Shown: positions 36,424 to 45,108 of the stretch, piece by piece | How positions within the stretch are numbered: the stretch's first letter is position 1 | Layout: each line of letters opens with the position of its first letter | Assembly: GCF_005222675.1 (NCBI RefSeq) | Contig: NZ_STGE01000012.1 | Coordinates: 1-64,000, forward strand | Reading direction: 5' to 3' | Source: Mycolicibacterium sp. CR10 | GTDB lineage: Bacteria; Actinomycetota; Actinomycetes; Mycobacteriales; Mycobacteriaceae | DNA: 64,000 nucleotides | Notes under the pieces: generated by a model | Seen by the model: the letters and a program-made list of their open reading frames with translations, nothing else | Told to the model about the DNA's origin: nothing | The model's database searches: none | Program-made: the position numbers and the translations under genes

Positions 36424-36662
36424 GGTGAGAACCCTTCTGTTCGTGTGCTCGTCTTCTCCCCAGGAGGCTAGTGGACACCGGAGCCGCGGGGCGGCGCAGG
36501 GACCTACGCGCTGAGCGAACGGCTCGCGACGGCTACCGCAACGTGGGGGCGACCTAACCGAGTCCCGACCGTGACCGAGGGGCAGGCGCGTCAACCTCAT
36601 CCGTCACTTCTGTCTCGATAACATCGGCCCCTGACACCTCCGAAAACGACTGGGACAGTTGG

Positions 36663-37463
36663 ATGAACAGGCCTTACACCGCGCAATCACCGTATTCGCT
36701 GACTCCGACCGAGCGCATCCGCAGCCCCAGGGAGGGCGGACGCTACGGCCGCGAGGACCACTACGGCGACCTGGATACCGATGCCCTGCCGCCCTTTCCC
36801 GGGGACGACTACGACGACTACGGCACCGCCGAAGACTACGACTCCGCCATCGATGAAGACATCGACGAAGCGCGCATCGACCGCCGGTGGATGTGGATCG
36901 CCGGCGTGGCCGGCGCGATCCTGTTCGTCGCCGTTATCACCGCGAGCCTGATTCTCGGCGGTGGCGACAGCGGTTCGGTGTCGGCGACGATCGCGTCCCC
37001 CGACACCTCGGCGGCACCGACGCCCAGCGCCGTCCCGGAGCCAACGGCACCCCGCGCCGCAGCGCCGTCGCTGCCCGCCGAGACGGTGACCACCGTGAGC
37101 CCGGCACCGAGCCCGACAGCGCAGGCCCCGACGACCCCGGTTGCCCCGCCCGTTCTTCCCGCACCGCAGGCCGCACCGCCCGCGGCGGCCGCCCCCGGCA
37201 CGGTGACCTACCGGATCACCGGCACCCGTCAGCTCATCGATCTGGTCACGGTGATCTACACCGACGCCCAGGGCGCCTTGGTGACCGACGTGAACGCCGC
37301 GCTGCCGTGGTCGAAGACCGTGGTGCTCAATCCCGGGGTCACGCTGGCCTCGGTGACGGCGACCAGCGTCGCGGGTCAGCTCAACTGCAGCATCATCGAC
37401 GCCAACGGCGCGCTGGTGGCCGCGCAGAACACCAATTCGATCATCACCAACTGCACGCGGTAG
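36663..37463 (+). CDS. Membrane protein with MmpS-like C-terminal domain (Rv3209-like)
   Basis: 266 residues. An acidic, Tyr/Asp-rich cytoplasmic N-terminus (about 1-75) is followed by one transmembrane helix (WIAGVAGAILFVAVITASLIL), a long Ala/Pro/Thr-rich linker (about 100-178) and a C-terminal beta-domain. That domain, VTYRITGTRQLIDLVTVIYT to NSIITNCTR, has the MmpS pattern, including the paired cysteines of LNCS and NCT. No mmpL gene is nearby, so its partner is unknown. The linker suggests it spans part of the cell wall. Confidence 0.72.
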   Translation: MNRPYTAQSPYSLTPTERIRSPREGGRYGREDHYGDLDTDALPPFPGDDYDDYGTAEDYDSAIDEDIDEARIDRRWMWIAGVAGAILFVAVITASLILGGGDSGSVSATIASPDTSAAPTPSAVPEPTAPRAAAPSLPAETVTTVSPAPSPTAQAPTTPVAPPVLPAPQAAPPAAAAPGTVTYRITGTRQLIDLVTVIYTDAQGALVTDVNAALPWSKTVVLNPGVTLASVTATSVAGQLNCSIIDANGALVAAQNTNSIITNCTR

Positions 37464-37472
37464 CCGACCGGC

Positions 37473-38186
37473 TCAGGCCAGGCCCAGCTCACGCATCCGG
37501 GTGCTGTGCGTGTTCTGCAACCGATCGAAGAAGTCCGTCATCTGTGACAGTCCCCCGCCGGACATCACCAGGTCGACCAGCTCGTCACGGTCGGCGAGCA
37601 CATACTGCGCCTGGGTGATCGCCTCGCCCAGCAGGCGCCGCGACCACAGCGCCAACCGGTGCCGCTGGCGGTCGCTGGCCGTCACCGCGGCCCGCACCTC
37701 GGCCACGACGAACTGCGAGTGTCCGGTCTCCGACAGCACCAGGCGCACCACGTCGGCGACCTCGTCGGGCATCGAGCCTGCCGTCTCGAGGTAGAAATCG
37801 GCGGCCAGCGCGTCGCCGACGTAGGTCTTCACCAGGGCCTCGAGCCAGGTGCTCGGCGTGGTCAGCCGGTGATAGTTCTCCAGCGCCGACGCGTACCTGG
37901 TCATCGCCGGAACCACGTCCACGCCGCGGCGCTCCAGCGCGTCGCGCAGCACGTCGTAGTGGTTCATCTCGGCGGCCGCCATGCTGGCCATGTTGATCCG
38001 GCCGCGCAGGTTGGGCGCCATCCGCGCCTCGTCGGTGAGGCGGTAGAACGCCGCTACCTCGCCGTAGGCCAGCAGTGCGAACAGCTCGTTGATGCCCGGA
38101 TGATCCAGTGACACGCCCGACTCCGCCGGGCGACTCTGCTCTCCCGCGGGGGCAGAACCAGCGGCCGCGGAGGGCGTCGAAGTCAT
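37473..38186 (-). CDS. Ferritin-like-fold protein (Rv3210c-like)
   Basis: 237 residues. A four-helix-bundle protein with carboxylate/His clusters of the ferritin-like superfamily: LAYGEVAAFYRLTDEA, MASMAAAEMNHYDVL and VLSETGHSQFVV (ExxH patterns that could bind two metals). The function is unknown; relatives include MiaE-like oxygenases. ATG at 38186. It converges on the MmpS-like gene (9-base gap) and diverges from rhlE across a 257-bp region. Confidence 0.75.
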   Translation of the reverse strand: MTSTPSAAAGSAPAGEQSRPAESGVSLDHPGINELFALLAYGEVAAFYRLTDEARMAPNLRGRINMASMAAAEMNHYDVLRDALERRGVDVVPAMTRYASALENYHRLTTPSTWLEALVKTYVGDALAADFYLETAGSMPDEVADVVRLVLSETGHSQFVVAEVRAAVTASDRQRHRLALWSRRLLGEAITQAQYVLADRDELVDLVMSGGGLSQMTDFFDRLQNTHSTRMRELGLA

Positions 38187-38244
38187 GGCCTCAACTGTAG
38201 ACGCCGACGGCCGAACTAACCCTTGGGCGAACCGACCGGTTACC

Positions 38245-38418
38245 ATGAGGGTGGTGTCGGCGCGAAAGTCGGCAGATCGAAGCAGGTCACGCCGGTTGAT
38301 TACTCGCCGCAGACACCTACGACAATGTGCGTGCACGCAGGCGGCCCGCCTCCTCACCGCTGGGCCTGACGGAGTTTCTCTTCACAACTCGTGCGCGCGT
38401 GAACGCCACGAGGAATGA
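38245..38418 (+). CDS. Possible leader ORF upstream of rhlE
   Basis: 57 codons starting MRVVSARKSADRSRSRRLIT and ending RERHEE, closing 25 bases before the rhlE ATG. The segment RRLITRRRHL resembles the conserved core (L-[LI]-T-R-R-R-H-I-D-L) of actinobacterial regulatory leader peptides that often precede sulfur-metabolism genes. After it the resemblance ends (RQCACTQAA). No Shine-Dalgarno is seen; leaderless translation would be needed. Tentative. Confidence 0.4.
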   Translation: MRVVSARKSADRSRSRRLITRRRHLRQCACTQAARLLTAGPDGVSLHNSCARERHEE

Positions 38419-38443
38419 ATGTGAAAGGCTTCGTCTCCCCCGC

Positions 38444-39967
38444 ATGACACCAGTAATCCCGCATACCAGCCCGTCGTTTGCCCAGCTCGGAGTTCGCGAA
38501 GAGATCGTCCGCGCGCTGTCCGAATCCGGCATCGAACATCCCTTCGCCATTCAGGAACTGACCCTGCCGCTGGCCCTGGCCGGCGACGATCTGATCGGTC
38601 AGGCACGCACCGGCATGGGCAAGACCTTTGCCTTCGGCGTGCCTCTGCTGAATCAGCTCACCACCGACACCGAGCGTCCGCTGAGCGGCATCCCGCGCGC
38701 CCTGATCGTGGTGCCCACCCGAGAGTTGTGCCTGCAGGTCCACGGCGACCTGACCGAGGCATCGAAGTACCTCAAGGCCGAACACGAGGGCACGAGCCGC
38801 CCGCTCTCTGTCGTCGCGATCTACGGCGGACGGCCCTACGAACCACAGATCGAGTCGCTGCAGAAGGGGGCGGACGTCGTCGTCGGCACCCCCGGGCGCC
38901 TGCTCGACCTGGCGCAGCAGGGGCACCTGCAGCTCGGCGGCCTGTCGACTCTGGTTCTCGACGAAGCGGACGAGATGCTCGACCTCGGCTTCCTGCCCGA
39001 CATCGAGCGGATCCTCAAGCAGATCCCGGCCAAGCGTCAGGCCATGCTGTTCTCGGCGACCATGCCGGACCCGATCATCACGCTGGCCCGCACGTTCATG
39101 AACCAGCCGACGCACATCCGCGCCGAGGGTGTTCAAGGGTCAGCCACCCACGACACCACCGAGCAGTTCGCCTACCGCGCGCACGCACTCGACAAGGTCG
39201 AGATGGTGAGCCGCATCCTGCAGGCCAACGGCCGCGGCGCGACGATGATCTTCACCCGCACCAAGCGCACGGCGCAGAAGGTCGCCGACGAACTCGCCGA
39301 GCGCGGGTTCAAGGTCGGCGCCGTCCACGGTGACCTCGGCCAGGCCGCCCGCGAGAAGGCCCTGAAGGCCTTCCGCGGCGGTGACGTCGACGTCCTCGTC
39401 GCCACCGACGTGGCCGCCCGCGGTATCGACATCGACGACATCACGCACGTCATCAACTATCAGATCCCCGAGGACGAGCAGGCCTACGTGCACCGCATCG
39501 GCCGCACCGGGCGTGCCGGCAAGACCGGTATCGCGGTCACCCTCGTCGACTGGGACGAGCTGCCCCGCTGGACGATGATCGACAAGGCGCTGGGCCTGGA
39601 GACGCCGGACCCGGCCGAGACGTACTCCAACTCACCGCATTTCTACGAGGAGCTCAACATCCCGACCGACGCGACCGGCAAGGTCGGGTCGAGTCGGGCG
39701 ACCAGCACCGCCAAGCGTGAGCCGCGGCGCCGCTCCGAAGACGGCGGCGACAAGCCGGCCCGGCGCAGCAACCGGACGCGGCAACGCACCCGCGGCGGCG
39801 GCAAGACCGGCGGTGCCCACGTCGAAGGACACCCCGAGGCCACCGAGCAGAGCGCGCCCTCGGATTCCGAGGGCAACGGCGGCGAGCCGTCGTCGGACGC
39901 AGCACGGTCGGGGCGCAGGCGCCGTCGGCGTCGCCCCAGCAAGACCGCTGCCGCAGGCACCAGCTAG
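38444..39967 (+). CDS. rhlE: DEAD-box RNA helicase RhlE
   Basis: 507 residues. Q motif FAQLGVREEIVRALSESGIEHPFAIQ, Walker A ARTGMGKT (54-61), motif Ib TPGRLLDL, motif II LDEADEMLD, motif III SAT, motif V ATDVAARGIDID and motif VI HRIGRTGRAG. The C-terminal 110 residues are basic and disordered (Arg/Gly/Lys rich), probably an RNA tether. It unwinds structured RNA in the cytoplasm, typically in ribosome assembly, RNA decay or cold adaptation. ATG at 38444; GAAAGG is about 15 bases upstream, so the start is not certain. A long 5' region may be regulatory. Confidence 0.92.
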   Translation: MTPVIPHTSPSFAQLGVREEIVRALSESGIEHPFAIQELTLPLALAGDDLIGQARTGMGKTFAFGVPLLNQLTTDTERPLSGIPRALIVVPTRELCLQVHGDLTEASKYLKAEHEGTSRPLSVVAIYGGRPYEPQIESLQKGADVVVGTPGRLLDLAQQGHLQLGGLSTLVLDEADEMLDLGFLPDIERILKQIPAKRQAMLFSATMPDPIITLARTFMNQPTHIRAEGVQGSATHDTTEQFAYRAHALDKVEMVSRILQANGRGATMIFTRTKRTAQKVADELAERGFKVGAVHGDLGQAAREKALKAFRGGDVDVLVATDVAARGIDIDDITHVINYQIPEDEQAYVHRIGRTGRAGKTGIAVTLVDWDELPRWTMIDKALGLETPDPAETYSNSPHFYEELNIPTDATGKVGSSRATSTAKREPRRRSEDGGDKPARRSNRTRQRTRGGGKTGGAHVEGHPEATEQSAPSDSEGNGGEPSSDAARSGRRRRRRRPSKTAAAGTS

Positions 39968-39985
39968 CCACCACCCGCCCACGCG

Positions 39986-41197
39986 ATGGTCAAACCCGAA
40001 CGCCGGACTCGGGCGGACATGGTGGTGGCGGCGGCGCTCGCCGGCGTCGTTGCGCTCGTCGCAGCCCTCGTCTGGTGGACGAGCGACGCCAGAGCGACCA
40101 TCAGCTTGCCCGCCGCTACCCCGGTCCCGAGCCTGAAACCGGCCAAGGCGGTTCCGGATTCGCTGACCCAGCGGTGGACCGCGGCCAGCCCCGAGACCAC
40201 TCAGCCCCTGGTGGTCGCCGGCGCCGTGGTCACCGGCAGTGCCCGCGGTATGGAAGGCCGGGATCCCGCCACCGGCACCACGCTGTGGAGCTACGCCCGC
40301 GACCTCGATCTGTGCGGGGTCACATGGGTTTACAGCTACGCTGTGGCGGTCTACCCCGACGGCCGCGGCTGCGGGCAGGTCAGCACCGTGGACGCCGAGA
40401 CCGGCAAGCGCGGCCCGTCGCGGTCCAGCTACTCCGACAAGAAGGTCACCCTGTCCGCCGACGGGACGACGGTGCTCTCGGCCGGAGACACCCGGCTGGA
40501 GATGTGGCGCTCGGACATGGTGCGGATGCTCAGCTACGGGGCGCTCGATGCCCCCATCAAGCCGGACATCCCCGCAACGCCGTTGTGCCGCTTCGTCTCC
40601 GCGGCGGCCAGTTCGGCCGCGGTGTCCGTGCTGGAGGCGTGCCAGGGCCAGGACGATCTACGCCTGACGCTGCTGCGGCCCTCCGACGAGGAGGACACCC
40701 CTGAGCTGAAGTACGTGCAGCAGAAGGGTGTCCCCGACGGCAGCGGGGCCCGAGTGGTGGCGGTGACGGATACGACGACGGCGGTGTACGTCTCCACCCC
40801 GAAGCCGAGGGTCGACATCATCGACGAGACGGGCACGACGATCGCCAGCACCGTGGTCCCCACGCCGCCCGTGCCCGAGGCCACCGTGTCACGGCCCGGG
40901 GACCTGATCACCTGGTGGACCGGCGACAGCGTAATGGTGTTTTCCGCCAACAACCTTCAGTACAAGTACACCGTCGCGGCGGCGGGCGACAACGCCCCCG
41001 TCGGGCCGGCGACGATCATGGCGGGACGGTTGATGGTGCCCGTCAGCAGCGGCTACGACCTCTTCGATCCGGCGACCGGAGCCGGCGTCCGCCACATCCC
41101 GGTGCAGCGGCCCGCCGTCCAGGATCCCGTGGTGCCGGCCGTGGCGGGGTCCATGCTGCTGGAGCAGCGTGGCGACGAGCTGGTGGCGCTCGGTTAG
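39986..41197 (+). CDS. Membrane-anchored beta-propeller-like protein (Rv3212-like)
   Basis: 403 residues. One N-terminal transmembrane helix (VVAAALAGVVALVAALVWW) is followed by repeated blades of PQQ/WD type (GRDPATGTTLWSYARD, VDAETGKRGPS, FDPATGAGVRHIPV), so the extracytoplasmic part is probably a beta-propeller. Function unknown; the homologue sits at the same place in M. tuberculosis. It starts 18 bases after rhlE and may be co-transcribed. Conserved cysteines LCGV, GCGQ and LCRF could form disulfides. Confidence 0.72.
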   Translation: MVKPERRTRADMVVAAALAGVVALVAALVWWTSDARATISLPAATPVPSLKPAKAVPDSLTQRWTAASPETTQPLVVAGAVVTGSARGMEGRDPATGTTLWSYARDLDLCGVTWVYSYAVAVYPDGRGCGQVSTVDAETGKRGPSRSSYSDKKVTLSADGTTVLSAGDTRLEMWRSDMVRMLSYGALDAPIKPDIPATPLCRFVSAAASSAAVSVLEACQGQDDLRLTLLRPSDEEDTPELKYVQQKGVPDGSGARVVAVTDTTTAVYVSTPKPRVDIIDETGTTIASTVVPTPPVPEATVSRPGDLITWWTGDSVMVFSANNLQYKYTVAAAGDNAPVGPATIMAGRLMVPVSSGYDLFDPATGAGVRHIPVQRPAVQDPVVPAVAGSMLLEQRGDELVALG

Positions 41198-41203
41198 ACC
41201 GGG

Positions 41204-41254
41204 CGATTTCGGCGCGGTTGGTCGCGCTGAGCGTGACCAACTACGCCCGAATCG
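41204..41254. terminator. Intergenic hairpin between convergent genes
   Basis: Arms of 24 bases (41204-41227 and 41231-41254) match at 19 positions around a TGA loop. No U tract follows, as is common for mycobacterial terminators. It fills nearly the whole 62-bp gap between the beta-propeller gene and the ParA-like gene and can serve both. Confidence 0.6.
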
Positions 41255-41259
41255 CTGAC

Positions 41260-42054
41260 TCAGATGTCGGGCGTGAAGGTCGCCAGCGCTTTGCCGCTCT
41301 TCCAGTGCTTGAGCAGTCCGCCGGCGAATTCGCGGTATGCCAGCGCGCCCTTGTTCTTGCGTCCGCGCAGCACCGACGAGCCCGACGCGCTGGCCTCGGC
41401 GAACCGCACCGTGCGTGGGATCGGCGGGGACAGCACCGGAAGGTCGTAGCGATCGGCGACGTCGAGCAACACGTCACGGCTGTGGGTGGTGCGCGAGTCG
41501 TACAGCGTGGGCAGCGCCCCCAGCAGCGAGAGGTCGGCGTTGGTGATCTGCTGGACGTCGGTGATCGTCCGCAGGAACTGGCCGACGCCCCGGTGGGCCA
41601 GCGTCTCGCACTGCAGCGGCACGATCACGTCGTCCGCTGCGGTCAGGCCGTTGAGCGTCAGCACCCCCAGCGATGGCGGGCAGTCGATGATGATCACGTC
41701 GAAGCGGTCGGCAATCTTGGCCAGCGCCCTCTTGAGCGCGTACTCCCGGCCGGCCCGCATCAGCAGCATCGCCTCGGCACCCGCGAGGTCGATGTTGGCC
41801 GGCAGCAACGTCATTCCCTCCGACGTGTCCACCAGCGCCGCATCGGGTTCCACGTCGCCGAGCAGCACCTCGTGCACCGAGACGGCCAGCTTGTCGGGGT
41901 CCTGCCCGAGCGAGAACGTCAAACACCCCTGGGGGTCCAGGTCGACGAGTAGCACCCGCTTCCCCAGCTCCACCATGGCAGCACCCAGCGATGCCACCGT
42001 CGTCGTTTTGGCGACCCCACCCTTTTGATTGGCGACCGCAAGTACCCGCGTCAC
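41260..42054 (-). CDS. ParA/Soj-like ATPase (Rv3213c-like)
   Basis: 264 residues. The deviant Walker A KGGVAKTTT, switch region VLLVDLDPQGCLTFSLG and Walker B-like FDVIIIDCPPSLGVLT mark a ParA/MinD ATPase. There is no parB or parS next to it and the replication origin is not here, so it is an orphan member that could position a cargo other than the chromosome. It starts 58 bases from, and divergent to, gpm2. Confidence 0.85.
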   Translation of the reverse strand: MTRVLAVANQKGGVAKTTTVASLGAAMVELGKRVLLVDLDPQGCLTFSLGQDPDKLAVSVHEVLLGDVEPDAALVDTSEGMTLLPANIDLAGAEAMLLMRAGREYALKRALAKIADRFDVIIIDCPPSLGVLTLNGLTAADDVIVPLQCETLAHRGVGQFLRTITDVQQITNADLSLLGALPTLYDSRTTHSRDVLLDVADRYDLPVLSPPIPRTVRFAEASASGSSVLRGRKNKGALAYREFAGGLLKHWKSGKALATFTPDI

Positions 42055-42112
42055 ACGTCCATCCTGTCATGCGCACGCGGTGACGCCGCGCCGTGCGGCA
42101 CAATCGGACACT

Positions 42113-42724
42113 GTGAGCGTCCTGCAGCACCGGCTGATCCTGCTCCGACATGGCGAAACGGAGTGGTCCAAGTCGGGCAAGCACACCAGCCGCACCGAGT
42201 TGGAGCTCACGCCGCGTGGTCGCGAGCAGGCCGCGGCCGCCGCGGAGACACTCCAGCAGATGCAGTTGGACTCCCCGTTCGTGGTCAGCAGTCCACGCAA
42301 GCGCGCACTGATCACCGCCGATCTGGCGGGACTCGCCGTCGATGACGTCAATCCACTGATCAGCGAATGGGATTACGGCGACTACGAGGGCACCACCACC
42401 GCGGAGATCCGCAGGGCGGTCCCCAACTGGTTGGTGTGGACACACGGCTGTCCCGGCGGCGAGACGTCCGCGCAAGTCTGTGAGCGCGCCGATGCGGCGA
42501 TCGCGCTGGCGCTGCAGCATTTGGAGACCCACGACGTGATCTTCGTGGGGCACGGTCACTTCTCCCGCGCGTTGATCACCCGCTGGATCGAGCAACCCGT
42601 CTACGAGGGCATCCGGTTCTCGATGCCCGCCGCGTCCATCGCGGTGTGCGGCTTCGAGCACGGCGTGCGGCAACTCGCCGCGTTGGCGATGACCGGCCAT
42701 CCAGATCCGGCCACGCCGGCGTGA
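42113..42724 (+). CDS. gpm2: Histidine-phosphatase-superfamily acid phosphatase Gpm2
   Basis: 203 residues. Catalytic LRHGETEWS (His phosphorylated in the reaction), second Arg and Glu in SSPRKRALITADLAG and SEWDYGDYEG, and the second His in FVGHGHFSRAL. Originally annotated as phosphoglycerate mutase 2 or EntD; the M. tuberculosis protein was characterised as an acid phosphatase. GTG start at 42113. Its stop overlaps the entC start (GTGA at 42721-42724). Confidence 0.9.
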   Translation: MSVLQHRLILLRHGETEWSKSGKHTSRTELELTPRGREQAAAAAETLQQMQLDSPFVVSSPRKRALITADLAGLAVDDVNPLISEWDYGDYEGTTTAEIRRAVPNWLVWTHGCPGGETSAQVCERADAAIALALQHLETHDVIFVGHGHFSRALITRWIEQPVYEGIRFSMPAASIAVCGFEHGVRQLAALAMTGHPDPATPA

Positions 42725-43818
42725 CCCGCGAGCCGACCTTCGTCCTCACCGGTCCCGGCGGTGCCATCACTGCCGACGGCGTGCACACCGCGTTCCCACG
42801 GATCGCCGACGCCCGGGCCGCGCTGGCTTCCCATAGCGCACCGATCATCGTGGGCGCCTTGCCTTTCGACATCTCCAGACCGGCGGCGTTGATCCGGCCG
42901 CAATCGGTGGCGTTCACCGACACACTGCCCGAGTGGCCGATGCGGGAGCTTCCTACCGCGCGGGTCACCGAGACGCTTCCGTCCGCCGACGAACACCGCG
43001 GGCGTGTCGCTGCGGCTGTGGCCAGGCTTCGCGATCCGGCGGGCGACCTGCACAAGGTGGTGTTGGCGCGGGCGTTGCGGGTGAGCGCCGATGGACCGTT
43101 CGACGCAAGGACGGTGCTGCACCGTCTCGTCGCCAATGACGCGCAGGCCAGTTCGTATCTGGTGGACCTGTCCGCGGCCGGGGAGGGCTACTCCGGCACG
43201 GTGCTGGTCGGCGCCAGCCCGGAACTGCTGGTCGCCCGCCACGGGCAGGACGTGACGTGCCGACCGTTCGCCGGATCGGCCCCCCGGTTCACCGACCCCG
43301 AGGCCGACAAGGCCAGCGGCGACGCACTCGCCGCCTCGGCGAAGAACCGTCACGAACATCAGCTCGTCGTCGACGCCCTCCGGGAATCTCTCGAGCCGCT
43401 GTGCACCGACCTTCGCGTCGCCGACGAGCCCCAACTCACCAAGACCGCGGCGGTGTGGCACCTGTACACCCCGATATCCGGCAAGCTGCGCGAAAGATCC
43501 ACCACTGCAATGGATCTCGCTATCGCCCTGCACCCCACCCCGGCCGTCGGCGGCTCCCCCACCCGGGAGGCCGTTGAGCTGATCGCCGAGATCGAGGGCG
43601 ACCGCGGCTTCTATGCCGGGGCGGTGGGTTGGTGCGACCAGCGCGGTGACGGCCGCTGGGTGGTGTCGATCCGATGCGCGCAGTTGTCCGCCGATCGGCG
43701 GACCGCCGACGCGCACTCCGGTGGCGGCATCGTCGCCGAGTCCAACCCCGACGACGAAGTCGAGGAAACCACAACCAAATTCAGAACCATCCTGTCGGCG
43801 CTGGGAGTTGAGCAGTGA
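42721..43818 (+). CDS. entC: Isochorismate synthase (EntC/MenF)
   Basis: 365 residues. Chorismate-binding fold with KVVLARALRVSADGPFDA, VGASPELLVARHG, RPFAGSAPR, KNRHEHQLVVDALRE, LYTPISGKL, HPTPAVGGSPTREA and the C-terminal GWCDQRGDGRWVVSIRCA. It converts chorismate to isochorismate for menaquinone. The start is the GTG that overlaps the gpm2 stop, and the stop overlaps the GNAT start (GTGA), so three genes form one coupled operon. Confidence 0.92.
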   Translation: MTREPTFVLTGPGGAITADGVHTAFPRIADARAALASHSAPIIVGALPFDISRPAALIRPQSVAFTDTLPEWPMRELPTARVTETLPSADEHRGRVAAAVARLRDPAGDLHKVVLARALRVSADGPFDARTVLHRLVANDAQASSYLVDLSAAGEGYSGTVLVGASPELLVARHGQDVTCRPFAGSAPRFTDPEADKASGDALAASAKNRHEHQLVVDALRESLEPLCTDLRVADEPQLTKTAAVWHLYTPISGKLRERSTTAMDLAIALHPTPAVGGSPTREAVELIAEIEGDRGFYAGAVGWCDQRGDGRWVVSIRCAQLSADRRTADAHSGGGIVAESNPDDEVEETTTKFRTILSALGVEQ

Positions 43819-44297
43819 GTGAGATCATCCGCACCGTCCGCGCGGGGGACGAAGGCGAGCTGACGGCGATGATCCACGAGTTGGCCGAGTTCGAACGTGC
43901 CGCCGCGGAATGCACGGTGACCGAAACCCAATTGCGGGAAGCCCTTTTCGGCCCGAACCCCACGGTGTTCGGCCACATCGCCGAGGTGGACGGCCGAGCA
44001 GCAGCCGGTGCGCTGTGGTTCCGCAACTTCTCGACCTGGGACGGCGTCGGTGGCATCTACCTCGAGGACCTGTTCGTGCGTCCCGCGTTTCGCCGGCGCG
44101 GGCTGGCCCGCAAGCTGCTGGCGACGCTGGCCCGCGAATGCGTCGAGCAGGGGTACACGCGGCTCAGTTGGGCGGTGCTGGACTGGAACGTCGATGCGAT
44201 CGCGCTCTACGACAGCGTCGGCGGTAAGCCGCAGAGCGACTGGATCACCTATCGGGTGTCCGGGCCGGAATTGTCGGAGCTGGCGGACGGGTCCTGA
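43815..44297 (+). CDS. GNAT-family N-acetyltransferase (Rv3216-like)
   Basis: 160 residues, IIRTVRAGDEGELTAMIHEL then the acetyl-CoA binding motif A IYLEDLFVRPAFRRRGLARKLLATLA. It resembles diamine (spermidine/thialysine) acetyltransferases in length and in ELAEFERA. Substrate unknown. GTG start overlaps the entC stop. Its 3' end overlaps the convergent small membrane gene by 49 bases. Confidence 0.85.
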   Translation: MSEIIRTVRAGDEGELTAMIHELAEFERAAAECTVTETQLREALFGPNPTVFGHIAEVDGRAAAGALWFRNFSTWDGVGGIYLEDLFVRPAFRRRGLARKLLATLARECVEQGYTRLSWAVLDWNVDAIALYDSVGGKPQSDWITYRVSGPELSELADGS

Positions 44298-44659
44298 GTC
44301 AGCCAGGCCAACACCGGCGGGCTGAACAGCACCGCGAGCACGGCCACCGAGACCACGCCGACCAGCAGCGCATAGAGCAACTGCCCTGAGCTGTACACGT
44401 ACCAGGCGACGCCCAGCAGCAGCAGGTTGGCGAACACCGAGATCCCGCGCCCCCAACGCCGTCCGGTCCATAGCGCCCAGCCCGCTGCCAGCACGGCCGA
44501 CCCCATGATCGCGAACCACGCCGCCGTGCCGTATCCGCTGATCGCGTCCTCGTGATGGCCGCCGAGTTCACGCACCGTCAGCGCGATGGCCATCACGATC
44601 GCCAGCGTCCCCTGCAGCGCGGTGATGGTTCCGGCAACGCGCACCGCGGGCGGGGTCAC
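44249..44659 (-). CDS. Four-TM small membrane protein (Rv3217c-like)
   Basis: 136 residues with four hydrophobic helices: [56 protein letters not shown] and [18 protein letters not shown]. No known domain. The GTG at 44659 overlaps the aroQ stop (GTGA). The tail overlaps the GNAT gene on the other strand. Confidence 0.78.
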   Translation of the reverse strand: MTPPAVRVAGTITALQGTLAIVMAIALTVRELGGHHEDAISGYGTAAWFAIMGSAVLAAGWALWTGRRWGRGISVFANLLLLGVAWYVYSSGQLLYALLVGVVSVAVLAVLFSPPVLAWLTQDPSASSDNSGPDTR

Positions 44660-45099
44660 CGCGACAGCCTGCCCGCCAGGTATCGCACCGCCATCTCGTA
44701 GCCCAGTGGGCCCGCGCCCGCCACCACCATGTCGGCGACGGCGGAGACATACGAGTGGTGCCGGAACTCTTCGCGTGCGTGGATGTTGCTCAGATGCACT
44801 TCGGCGACGGGCAGTTCCACCGATCGCAGGGCATCGGCGATCGCCACCGACGTGTGGCTGTAGGCGGCGGGGTTGATGACGATGGCCACACAGTCGGCGC
44901 GCGCCGCGTGGATGGCGTCGATCAGCACCCCCTCGTGATTGCTCTGCACAGCCCGGGTGTCGAGCCCCGATTCGGCAGCCACCTCCGCCACCCGGGACTC
45001 GATCTCGGCCAGCGTCGTGGCCCCGTACACCTCCGGTTGCCGGGTGCCGAGCAGGTTCAGGTTCGGCCCGTTGACGAGAAGCAGTCGACGTTCGGTCAC
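44656..45099 (-). CDS. aroQ: 3-dehydroquinate dehydratase, type II
   Basis: 147 residues. Type II DHQase signatures: [17 protein letters not shown] with the catalytic Tyr in [36 protein letters not shown], and the His of [17 protein letters not shown]. It interconverts 3-dehydroquinate and 3-dehydroshikimate. M. tuberculosis keeps its biosynthetic copy in the aro cluster, so a copy beside a dehydroshikimate dehydratase points to quinate catabolism (QsuC role). It starts 9 bases after the qsuB stop and overlaps the next gene, so it is co-transcribed with both. Confidence 0.92.
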   Translation of the reverse strand: MTERRLLLVNGPNLNLLGTRQPEVYGATTLAEIESRVAEVAAESGLDTRAVQSNHEGVLIDAIHAARADCVAIVINPAAYSHTSVAIADALRSVELPVAEVHLSNIHAREEFRHHSYVSAVADMVVAGAGPLGYEMAVRYLAGRLSR

Positions 45100-45108
45100 G
45101 GCCGTAAC

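Noticed and set aside
41260..42054. Chromosome partition locus (parAB) and replication origin
   Set aside because: No parB, parS sites, dnaA or gyrase genes nearby; the protein is an orphan ParA-like ATPase.
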